DNA from: Bifidobacteriaceae bacterium
GTDB taxonomy: Bacteria; Actinomycetota; Actinomycetes; Actinomycetales; WQXJ01
Assembly: GCA_031265345.1 (NCBI GenBank)
Contig: JAISCU010000187.1
Location: forward strand, 1-12,387
Direction of reading: 5' to 3'
Length of the DNA: 12,387 bases
Shown: in pieces, positions 6,855 to 12,387 of the stretch
Layout of the letters: the number at the start of each line of letters is the position of its first letter
Numbering within the stretch: position 1 is the first letter of the stretch
Program-made: the position numbers and the translations under genes
The notes under the pieces: generated by a model
What the model saw: only the letters and a program-made list of their open reading frames with translations
What the model was told of the DNA's origin: nothing
Databases searched by the model: none

Positions 6855-7811
6855 CTACCCGAACCGCCCGTGCACGTAGTCCGCCGTCCGCTGATCGCGC
6901 GGCTGGCCGAACATCGCCTCGGTGTCGCCATGCTCCACGATCACGCCGGGCGTCCCCTGGGCGGCCAGGAAGAAGGCGCACTGCTGGGAGACCCGCTGGG
7001 CCTGCTGCATATTGTGGGTCACGATCACGATCGTGACCTCTTTCCGCAACTCGCCCATGGTCTCCTCGATCACGCGCGTCGAAGTGGGATCCAGCGCCGA
7101 ACAGGGTTCGTCCATCAGCAGCACTTTCGGTTTCACCGCCAACGAGCGGGCGATGCACAGGCGCTGCTGTTGCCCGCCGGACAGGCTCCCACCGGGCTGG
7201 CGAAGCCGATCCTTGACCTCGGCCCACAGCCCCGAACGGGTCAGCGAGGTCTCGACTATCTGGTCCTGGCGGTCCCGTGAGGCCCGACGACCAGTCAGGC
7301 GCAATCCAGCGAGCACGTTGTCATACACGCTCATGGCCGGGAACGGGTTGGGCCGCTGGAACACCATGCCGACGGCCTTGCGCGCGTCCTGGATCTTGTG
7401 CCCGCGGTCGTAGATGTCGCTTCCGTCCAACAGCACCGCCCCCGCCAGCGCCGCGCCGGTCACCAACTCGTGCATCCGGTTGAGGGTGCGCAGGAAGGTC
7501 GATTTGCCGCACCCGGACGGCCCGATCAACGCCGTGACCTGCCCGGGCGGCATGGTCAGCGACACTCGCTCGAGCACCTTGTGCGCCCCGAACCAGGCCG
7601 AGACCTCCCGCGCCTCGATCATCGAGAGCGGCTGGCTCGGGCCGGGGAACTGCTCGGCGTAGTCCAACAGGCCGGGCAATGGGGCAAGCGCCAGGTTTTC
7701 AACAGTGTCCGATGCCGCGCCCCCGGTAACCGCCGCCACCACCGGTTCCAGCAGCGCGGTTTGGGCGGCGTCCCGGCTCGGTGCGGGCCGCGCGGGGCCA
7801 ACTGTGATCAT
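6855..7811 (-). CDS. pstB: PstB-type phosphate ABC transporter ATPase with N-terminal extension
   Basis: 318-residue ABC ATPase. From residue 64 on it is a full PstB: Walker [10 protein letters not shown] (97-105), Q-loop in [16 protein letters not shown] (Q152), signature LSGGQQQR (210-217), Walker B VLLMDEP (230-236) followed by the PstB-typical CSALDPTST, and switch histidine H266 in VTHNMQQA. PstB normally has about 250-260 residues and would start at MIEAREV. Here 63 extra residues, Ala/Pro-rich and not recognised, precede it. The upstream ATG is favoured because GAGGA lies 6-7 nt before it, while the internal ATG at 7622 has no ribosome binding site. It follows the pseudo-sortase gene by 21 nt and ends the minus-strand series. 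No pstS, pstC, pstA or phoU is present in the window, so a substrate other than phosphate is possible. Confidence 0.88.
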   Translation of the reverse strand: MITVGPARPAPSRDAAQTALLEPVVAAVTGGAASDTVENLALAPLPGLLDYAEQFPGPSQPLSMIEAREVSAWFGAHKVLERVSLTMPPGQVTALIGPSGCGKSTFLRTLNRMHELVTGAALAGAVLLDGSDIYDRGHKIQDARKAVGMVFQRPNPFPAMSVYDNVLAGLRLTGRRASRDRQDQIVETSLTRSGLWAEVKDRLRQPGGSLSGGQQQRLCIARSLAVKPKVLLMDEPCSALDPTSTRVIEETMGELRKEVTIVIVTHNMQQAQRVSQQCAFFLAAQGTPGVIVEHGDTEAMFGQPRDQRTADYVHGRFG

Positions 7812-7832
7812 TGGAGTCCTCGATTCGTCAAG

Positions 7833-8780
7833 TCAGAGCAGATTCGGTAGAGCGTTCATGATGAAGTCGGCGCAGGTCACGCCGAGGGTGAGAAGCACCG
7901 GGAGCCCGATCAACCAGGCTTGCCACCGGCCCCAAGAGCGCCACAGCCACCACACGCCGAAGGCGGCGGCGACGCAGAAGACGGCGATGAAGAAGGCGAC
8001 GAACCAGGCGTTCGAGTCCTGGCCCATGGCGCGCTCGGCCACTGGCAGGGCCGCGTAAGCCATCACCCTGGTGGAGGCGGGACGCGGCGGACTGATCAAT
8101 TCGGCGTCGACGTGCAGCACCCCGTCCGGGAACAGCGCCAGCCCGTCGCCGGTCATCAGTTCGAGGCGTCCCTGGCCAGGCCGCAGCGGCTCCGGCAGCG
8201 GGTCGCCAGCGCGCCGCAAGGCGAACACCCGGTAGGTGGCCGGTCCCTGGCCGGTGGTGACGGTGATCGTGTCGCCCGGCACCAGGCGCCCGAGTTCACG
8301 GAAGGGTCCGCCATAGGTGGCCTGGCGTCCCAGGATCACGGCTGTGCCGGGCTGTCCGGGCACGGCCGAATCGCGCCGGTGCCCCGCCCCGCCCCGCAAC
8401 ACCTGCGCGTCCGAGCCTTCCAGCACCACTTCGGAAACCCCTGCGGCCGGAATGGAGAGCAACGCCACGGGCGTGCCGGGCGCGACCATTTCCTCGTGCA
8501 GGTCCAGCTGGCCGGTCGGCGCTTCGGCTTTGGCCAGCGATGAACGCAAAGCGTCATAGGCCAACGCCTGGGCCCGCTGGTGCTGGAATCCGGAGAACAC
8601 GGCCGCATGCGCCACGAACGCCATCAGCAGAGCCGAAACGGCGGTGATGGCGGCGCCGATCCACCAACGCGCGTCGCGGGGAGCGAGTTCTCGCCGCAGC
8701 GCAACGGGCAAGCGGGACCGACTCAGACGGGGTCGGCCCGCAGGCCTGGCGGCAGCGGTCACGGAGGGAATGACGGTCAC
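7833..8780 (-). CDS. Sortase-fold membrane protein lacking the catalytic His and Cys (pseudo-sortase)
   Basis: 315 residues from GTG 8780, which overlaps the previous stop as GTGA. Layout: basic cytoplasmic N-terminus (1-38), a helix at about 39-62, an extracellular sortase-like domain (about 95-230), and two helices near the C-terminus (about 258-280 and 288-312). The domain aligns with class D/E/F-type sortases: GAGHRRDSAVPGQPGTAVIL, then ATYGGPFRELGRLVPGDTI, then ATYRV and LELMT. The family GHR motif reads GRQ here (R152 in place of the catalytic His). The TC motif reads TG (G211 in place of Cys). The late Arg is also missing (PDGVLHV, 218-224). Transpeptidation therefore looks impossible, so a binding or scaffold role is inferred. 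A cysteine in GVTCAD (303) lies in a membrane helix and is unlikely to substitute. Confidence 0.75.
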   Translation of the reverse strand: MTVIPSVTAAARPAGRPRLSRSRLPVALRRELAPRDARWWIGAAITAVSALLMAFVAHAAVFSGFQHQRAQALAYDALRSSLAKAEAPTGQLDLHEEMVAPGTPVALLSIPAAGVSEVVLEGSDAQVLRGGAGHRRDSAVPGQPGTAVILGRQATYGGPFRELGRLVPGDTITVTTGQGPATYRVFALRRAGDPLPEPLRPGQGRLELMTGDGLALFPDGVLHVDAELISPPRPASTRVMAYAALPVAERAMGQDSNAWFVAFFIAVFCVAAAFGVWWLWRSWGRWQAWLIGLPVLLTLGVTCADFIMNALPNLL

Positions 8781-9661
8781 AGAGGCGTCTCCGCTCCGCC
8801 GGGCCGTTCGCGCATCAGGCGGACAATGCGTCGGGCGACCAACGCCAAGGCGATCAGGATCAAGACGACCACCAACCACCACACCCACGCCGGAAGGCCG
8901 CTCTCGGCGGGCGGGTCCGGCGCCACGCCGACCAGCACCTCGGCACTGGTGATCAGATTGCCGCACCAGCCCGTGAATTGGGCCATGTGGGTGCCGGGCG
9001 GCGCGTCGTCGGGAACTGCGAAGACGGCCTGGACCTGACCGGCGGCATCGGCGGTGAAATTCCCCAACAGACGCGGCTGGGAGAAGAGCACCAACTGGAC
9101 CTGCTCGCCGGGGCTGTAGCCGGTGGCGGTCGCGGTGACCTTGTTGCCCGGAAGGTAGAGGCCCTGGTCAACGGTGGCGGCGCTGGCGTCTTCGGCGGGA
9201 GCGGGCGGCAAGGGCGGCTCGGTCTGCGCGCAGGGGTCGCCGTCGCCCCCGGAGCCGTCGTCCGAATCGCCGCCGGAGCCCGGCGAGCTTCCGCCCGAGG
9301 ATCCGCCTCCGGGATTGGAGCCGCCCCCGCCGCCCGTGGTGGAAGCGGGCGGCCCCGGCGTCCATGCCGTGGAGCTGGGGGTGGGCGATGCCGTGGGACT
9401 GGCGGTCGCCGATGCCGTGGGGCTGGCCGGGCGCGGCACCGTCACCCGCACGTCCGAGGCTCCCGACGAGTCGTCGCTGGACGCGGCCCAGCCCTGGGCC
9501 GGACCGAGCCAGGCGACGGTGACCCAAGCCGCCGTCGCCAGCAGGACAATCACCCGCCCCCTCCTAGGCCCGGCGAGACCGCGGTGGCCGCGGAACCGGG
9601 ACTGGCCCCACCCGGTGATCGAGGCGATCAAGCGCACGGTCCGCCGCCCTGGGCCGCTCAT
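8777..9661 (-). CDS. Membrane-anchored surface protein with Ser/Thr/Pro/Gly stalk and beta-sandwich-like domain
   Basis: 294 residues; I do not recognise a named family. A long basic leader (1-36) precedes a hydrophobic segment (37-58), probably a signal peptide ending near GWA-A. A low-complexity stalk follows (about 61-142): repeated SPTASATASPT units, then Gly/Ser runs and an acidic GDSDDGSGGDGD patch. A compact domain (about 144-246, YLPGNKVTATATGYSPGEQV, LLGNFTADAAGQVQAVFAVP) looks like an Ig-like beta-sandwich as found in actinobacterial surface proteins, with C144 and C233 placed to form a disulphide. A transmembrane helix (258-276) and a basic tail (ARRIVRLMRERP) anchor it. ATG 9661 overlaps the DUF916 stop (ATGA) and its own stop overlaps the pseudo-sortase start, so translation is coupled on both sides. 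Confidence 0.72.
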   Translation of the reverse strand: MSGPGRRTVRLIASITGWGQSRFRGHRGLAGPRRGRVIVLLATAAWVTVAWLGPAQGWAASSDDSSGASDVRVTVPRPASPTASATASPTASPTPSSTAWTPGPPASTTGGGGGSNPGGGSSGGSSPGSGGDSDDGSGGDGDPCAQTEPPLPPAPAEDASAATVDQGLYLPGNKVTATATGYSPGEQVQLVLFSQPRLLGNFTADAAGQVQAVFAVPDDAPPGTHMAQFTGWCGNLITSAEVLVGVAPDPPAESGLPAWVWWLVVVLILIALALVARRIVRLMRERPGGAETPL

Positions 9662-10848
9662 CGGGTTCCCCGCATGGCGCCCGCGTGGGAGCCAGCCCCA
9701 GCCTCCGCCCGGATCTGGTCCGCGTAGGCCGCCAGATCGGTGGCCAACCGGAGGCGCGCCCGCCGCCGCTGCCAGACCACGAACCAGGTGCCGAAGCCGG
9801 CCAAGGCGACCACGCCCAGGCCGGACCAGGGGATGGCCCAAGTGCGGGCCGACCCGGTCACCGGCTCCAGGTCCAGGGAAACCGACCCGACGTCGCCGTC
9901 GCCGGGCAAAGGGGTGACCGTGACCTGGGCGGACAGGAAGAACAGCGGCGGCACGCGGGGCAGCGCGGCGGTGACGTGGCCGGTGCCTCCGGGCAGCAGG
10001 TTCTCCACCGGGTCGATCGTGAACGTGCCCAGGCCAATCCCGAACGGCCCGGACAGTTCCACCCGCGGCTCGCCGGACAGGCGGACGTTGCCGGTGTTGG
10101 TGATGTCGAATCCGACCGTGGCGCTGCCGCGTCCCACCGGATTCCACGAGCCGTCATAGGAGGCGGTCACGCCCGTCACGCCGACGGCGGCTTCGAGCGG
10201 GCCATCGACGCGCAGGTAGACGCGGGCGCCGACGCGTTGTTCCATCAGCACCAGCGTGCCGGAATCGTCGGTGGTCTCTTGCTCGAAGGACGCCACCACC
10301 CCGGCCGAATGGTCGCCGGGCGTGGCGTCGAAGGGGACGGCGATGGCGAACGGCAGGGCACGGCTCTCGCCTGCCGCCAGGGTGACGCGCACGCCCAGGT
10401 CGTGGGCGCAGGTCTCCTCGGCTTGGTCGTCGGTGTCGGGGCATTCGGACGGGCCGGAGTCCACGGCGGTCCATGAGCCCAAGTCGGTCGAGGCCTGTTC
10501 CGCCCCGATCAGGGTGTATTGGGCGGTGTCGTAGTCGGTCGTGGCGTCGGCCGCGTAGACCCGGAACGCGGCTGCCCGGTCGGAGTAGTTGGTGACCGCG
10601 ATCCAGTCTTCGATGGTGGTGCCGGGCGCGACCTGGAAGTCGAAGGCGTTGCGCCCGTCCGGCCCGGTCTGGTTCGAGGGCCGCACGCCCCAGGTCACGT
10701 CCGCCTCGGGGTCGTCTTCAGCCCACGCGGACGATGCCGCGCCAAGACCCCCGAGCGCCAGCGCGGCCAGCGCCGTGGCCGTGATCCGCCGCGCCCGTCC
10801 GCCGGTCGCGATCATGGGCCGGGCCTTCGGGCCGCTGGTTCGGAACAT
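9658..10848 (-). CDS. DUF916-type WxL-associated surface protein, membrane anchored
   Basis: 396 residues from ATG 10848. A signal peptide (basic start, then ITATALAALALGGLGAASSAWA, cleavage near residue 43) is followed by a DUF916/WxL peptidoglycan-binding-like domain: ADVTWGVRPSN, FDFQVAPGTTIEDWIAVTNYSDRAAAFRVYAADAT, and VPFDATPGDHSAGVVASF. A second beta domain contains SATVGFDITNTGNVRLSG. Near the C-terminus WSGLGVVALAGFGTWFVVWQ forms a membrane helix followed by basic residues. In Firmicutes, DUF916 proteins are encoded with WxL proteins and hold them at the cell wall, which fits the WxL-like gene upstream. The frame is open further upstream, but ATG 10848 begins MFRTS like the next gene and follows the same leader. 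AAGGAAG lies about 12-16 nt upstream, longer spacing than usual. Confidence 0.82.
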   Translation of the reverse strand: MFRTSGPKARPMIATGGRARRITATALAALALGGLGAASSAWAEDDPEADVTWGVRPSNQTGPDGRNAFDFQVAPGTTIEDWIAVTNYSDRAAAFRVYAADATTDYDTAQYTLIGAEQASTDLGSWTAVDSGPSECPDTDDQAEETCAHDLGVRVTLAAGESRALPFAIAVPFDATPGDHSAGVVASFEQETTDDSGTLVLMEQRVGARVYLRVDGPLEAAVGVTGVTASYDGSWNPVGRGSATVGFDITNTGNVRLSGEPRVELSGPFGIGLGTFTIDPVENLLPGGTGHVTAALPRVPPLFFLSAQVTVTPLPGDGDVGSVSLDLEPVTGSARTWAIPWSGLGVVALAGFGTWFVVWQRRRARLRLATDLAAYADQIRAEAGAGSHAGAMRGTR

Positions 10849-10894
10849 TTCGGTTGTCTTCTTCCTTAAATCGTGTCGGCGTTCTTCTTCGTTG

Positions 10895-10931
10895 CGAACA
10901 CGGGTTGGTGCCAGGCACCAACCCGTGTTCG
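10895..10931. repeat. 37-nt perfect palindrome in the DUF916 gene leader
   Basis: Two 18-nt arms flank a single central base: CGAACACGGGTTGGTGCC (10895-10912), A (10913), and its exact reverse complement (10914-10931). It lies 46 nt upstream of the ATG of the DUF916 gene. The same palindrome occurs before the WxL-like gene at 12192-12230. There is no T-run typical of an intrinsic terminator. It could be a REP-type repeat, an RNA processing or attenuation hairpin, or a binding site. Confidence 0.7.
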
Positions 10932-10951
10932 GGGCCGGTGCCGCCGTCAAT

Positions 10952-10978
10952 CAGAACGGGGGACAGGCCCCCGTTCTG
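10952..10978. repeat. 11-bp perfect hairpin between WxL-like and DUF916 genes
   Basis: CAGAACGGGGG (10952-10962) pairs with CCCCCGTTCTG (10968-10978) across a 5-nt loop. It is one of three hairpins in the 224-nt intergenic stretch. The strong GC stem without a T-run could be a Rho-assisted or weak terminator, or an mRNA stability element. The sequence shares the GAAC-plus-G-run theme with its neighbours. Confidence 0.55.
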
Positions 10979-10996
10979 CTTGCGGCGGGACTGCCA

Positions 10997-11019
10997 GAAC
11001 AGGGGCCTGTTCCCTGTTC
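10997..11019. repeat. 8-bp hairpin downstream of the WxL-like gene
   Basis: GAACAGGG (10997-11004) pairs with CCCTGTTC (11012-11019) around a 7-nt loop. An alternative inner pairing (AACAGG with CCTGTT) is also possible. It lies 53 nt past the WxL-like stop, so it is the first structure the transcript would form after that gene. Confidence 0.45.
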
Positions 11020-11072
11020 CGCTATCGATCGGGCCGGCGGCACCTTGCCCTGGTGGGGTCACTGGTCGGGTG

Positions 11073-12149
11073 CTAGATGAGGGTCAGGGTCAGAGTGGAC
11101 TTGAAACTGCCGCCCTCAGCGTTGACGTCGGCGGGGACGTCAAGCGTCAACGCGGCATCGACCGTGGTGGTGACGTCTTGTTCGTCGGAAGCCGAGCCGG
11201 TCGCCAAAGCCTGGTCGACGGACAGGCCGCCGCCCACGCCGGGCGCGACCACTGCCCCCGCGGTGCCGGCGCCGGAGACCTTGGCCGGGGTCCAACCGAG
11301 GTTGGCCGAGGAGATCGGGTCTTGGCCGGTGGCGGCGAAGTCCGAGGCTTTGCCGTTGAGCGTCCAGGCGTCGGCCGTCGAGTCGCGGCGGTCGTCGTTC
11401 ACGGTGACGTTGCCGAGCGCGCCGGTGGCCGTCCAGATCTGGCCGGGCTCACGGGTGGCGGGGCCGGTCAGGGTGGTCGCGCCGGGCTTGACCGTGATCT
11501 TCAGGCCGGTGGGCGGTGTGGGCGGAGAGGTGATCGGCGGCAGTTCGAAGTTGATGTCGGATTCGGAGCTGTCATACGAGGCTGGCGCGGGTGGCGCGCC
11601 CAGGACTTGCCAGGCGCCGCCCGGCTGGACCTCGATGGTGACGGAGTAGTACGGGTCGAAGCCTTCGCCGTAACCGTAGCTGTCCTCGCAGGTGTGGCGC
11701 AGTTCGACCGTGCCGCCCTGGGGGGCCACGGCGGTCCAAGGGAAAGTGACCGACGCATGGGGGCTGATGATGTAGCTGCCGGTGCGGTAGATGTGGGTGT
11801 CGCCGTCATCGAGGCCGCTGATCGACGGCGCCATGGCGGTGTCTCCCGCGAGCATCGCCCAGGCGGCGACCAATCCGGGGACGCGCACGCCGTCGATGTA
11901 GGGGATGAGCTCGGACGAGTAGCGGTAGCCTGCCGGGCAGACTTGGCCCGCGTCAGTGGACGCGGATTCCAGCCAGCCGGTCTTGTTGGCGGCGTCGATC
12001 TGCCCTGAGGCGGGCGTGACTTGGAGGCTTCCCAGCCTCAGGGGGTCGTCGGCCGCGGCCGCGGGCTGCGCCATGACGATCAGCGCCGCCGCCGTCATGG
12101 CGCCGGTGGCGAGGGTGGCCAGGGATTTCCTGGCGCTGGTTCGAAACAT
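11073..12149 (-). CDS. Secreted WxL-like surface protein
   Basis: 358 residues. The signal peptide is MFRTSARKSLATLATGAMTA with cleavage likely after AQPAAA (about residue 32). A unique middle domain (about 35-200) follows, with an unusual Tyr-rich stretch ESYGYGEGFDPYYSVTIE-like region and several cysteines. A Pro-rich linker (ELPPITSPPTPPT, near 210-220) leads to a C-terminal WxL-like domain: DAWTLNGKASDFAATG (W262-x-L264), LGWTPAKVSGAGTAGAVVAPG, then ALTLDVPADVNAEGGSFKST and a final LTLTLI. In classical WxL proteins the end carries a second W-x-L motif; here the distal Trp is replaced by Leu. No LPXTG or membrane anchor is present, so wall attachment would be non-covalent. ATG 12149 is preceded by AAGGAAAG at about 12-15 nt. 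A paralogue ends just upstream. Confidence 0.72.
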   Translation of the reverse strand: MFRTSARKSLATLATGAMTAAALIVMAQPAAAADDPLRLGSLQVTPASGQIDAANKTGWLESASTDAGQVCPAGYRYSSELIPYIDGVRVPGLVAAWAMLAGDTAMAPSISGLDDGDTHIYRTGSYIISPHASVTFPWTAVAPQGGTVELRHTCEDSYGYGEGFDPYYSVTIEVQPGGAWQVLGAPPAPASYDSSESDINFELPPITSPPTPPTGLKITVKPGATTLTGPATREPGQIWTATGALGNVTVNDDRRDSTADAWTLNGKASDFAATGQDPISSANLGWTPAKVSGAGTAGAVVAPGVGGGLSVDQALATGSASDEQDVTTTVDAALTLDVPADVNAEGGSFKSTLTLTLI

Positions 12150-12191
12150 TCTGGTTGTCTTCTTTCCTTGGTGGGGTCCGCGTTCTTCGCT

Positions 12192-12230
12192 CCGAACACG
12201 GGTTGGTGCCAGGCACCAACCCGTGTTCGG
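12192..12230. repeat. 39-nt perfect palindrome in the WxL-like gene leader
   Basis: Arms of 19 nt (12192-12210 and 12212-12230) flank one central A. The inner 37 nt are identical to the palindrome at 10895-10931. It lies 42 nt upstream of the WxL-like ATG. Between the palindrome and the start codon, both leaders share GAAGA/ACGC-type blocks, AAGGAA and a GAAGACAACC run before ATG, so the whole leader looks duplicated. Confidence 0.7.
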
Positions 12231-12240
12231 ACTGGTGTCG

Positions 12241-12274
12241 CCGCGGGTCAGGGCCGTTTCGCCGTGACCCGCGG
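12241..12274. terminator. GC-rich hairpin between the two WxL-like genes
   Basis: CCGCGGGTCA (12241-12250) pairs perfectly with TGACCCGCGG (12265-12274) around a 14-nt loop, 29 nt after the stop of the upstream paralogue on the minus strand. The position suits a terminator or attenuator, but no T-run follows, so the call is tentative. Confidence 0.35.
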
Positions 12275-12303
12275 CTGATTGGCCGGAACGGCTGGACGGG
12301 GTG

Positions 12304-12387
12304 CTAGATGAGGGTCAGGGTCAGGGTCGACTTGAAGGCGCCGTCGTCGGCATCAGCCGGGACGTCGAGCTTCAGGGCGGCGTTGAC
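12304..12387 (-). CDS. WxL-like surface protein, paralogue of the neighbour (C-terminal end only)
   Basis: Only the last 27 codons and the TAG are inside the window; the gene continues to the right. The translation ends LDVPADADDGAFKSTLTLTLI, matching the end of the complete protein at 11073-12149 (LDVPADVNAEGGSFKSTLTLTLI) apart from a few substitutions and a short deletion. The DNA around both stops is also nearly identical. The two genes are therefore tandem duplicates, each followed by a hairpin region. Confidence 0.7.
   Translation of the reverse strand, partial: VNAALKLDVPADADDGAFKSTLTLTLI

Noticed and set aside
7866..7880. Cys303 of the pseudo-sortase (GVTCAD) as a displaced catalytic cysteine
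   Set aside because: It lies in the last predicted membrane helix, far from the sortase domain, so the likeness to the TLxTC motif is probably chance.
9174..9917. Long plus-strand Pro-rich frames opposite the stalked protein gene
   Set aside because: Pro-rich composition is the antisense reading of Gly/Ala/Ser codons in the stalk; the minus-strand gene has signal, domain and anchor in order.
10854..12008. A 384-residue plus-strand open frame opposite the WxL-like gene
   Set aside because: Antisense shadow; Gly/Arg/Val-rich, no family features, and it crosses the palindromes.

Overview
The base composition is strongly GC-rich throughout, with GTG and TTG starts, 4-bp stop/start overlaps and Sec-type surface proteins. 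This points to a high-GC Gram-positive bacterium (Actinomycetota). I cannot place it below that level. The window divides into four zones.

(1) Positions 1-1014 hold the C-terminal two thirds of an APC-superfamily permease of the glutamate/GABA-antiporter type, cut by the window edge.

(2) Positions 1080-5936 are a dense toxin-antitoxin zone. It contains a Phd-type antitoxin with a FitB/VapC-like PIN toxin (minus strand), a PIN protein with no recognisable antitoxin (minus), a VapB/VapC pair (plus) and a HipB/HipA pair (plus). A YihY/BrkB-family membrane protein gene sits among them. Three of the modules have a near-perfect or perfect palindrome immediately upstream, the expected type of autoregulatory operator. 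The hipBA locus has two related copies of its site, 31 bp apart.

(3) Positions 5937-6854 carry no convincing gene. They separate the convergent hipA and pstB-like genes. The right part (about 6478-6778) holds two copies of a structured palindromic element of about 90 nt (an outer stem enclosing two hairpins) plus a further inverted half-copy.

(4) Positions 6855-12387 form one minus-strand gene series, transcribed right to left. The order is a WxL-like secreted protein (only its last 27 residues are inside), a second complete WxL-like secreted protein, a DUF916-type (WxL-associated) membrane-anchored surface protein, a small anchored protein with a low-complexity stalk and a beta-sandwich-like domain, a membrane protein with a sortase fold that lacks the catalytic His and Cys, and a PstB-type ABC ATPase with a 63-residue N-terminal extension. 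The last four genes are tightly coupled (two 4-bp overlaps and a 21-nt gap). The WxL-like genes are preceded by intergenic hairpins, including a nearly identical 37-39 nt perfect palindrome in front of both complete secreted-protein genes.

The most interesting candidate system is zone 4. It combines WxL-like secreted proteins, their DUF916 partner, a stalked anchor, an apparently inactive pseudo-sortase and a phosphate-type ABC ATPase. I infer a cell-envelope complex that couples surface display or binding to an ABC importer. The permease and binding-protein genes would have to lie to the right of the window or elsewhere. This is inference from gene order and domains, not something the sequence proves.
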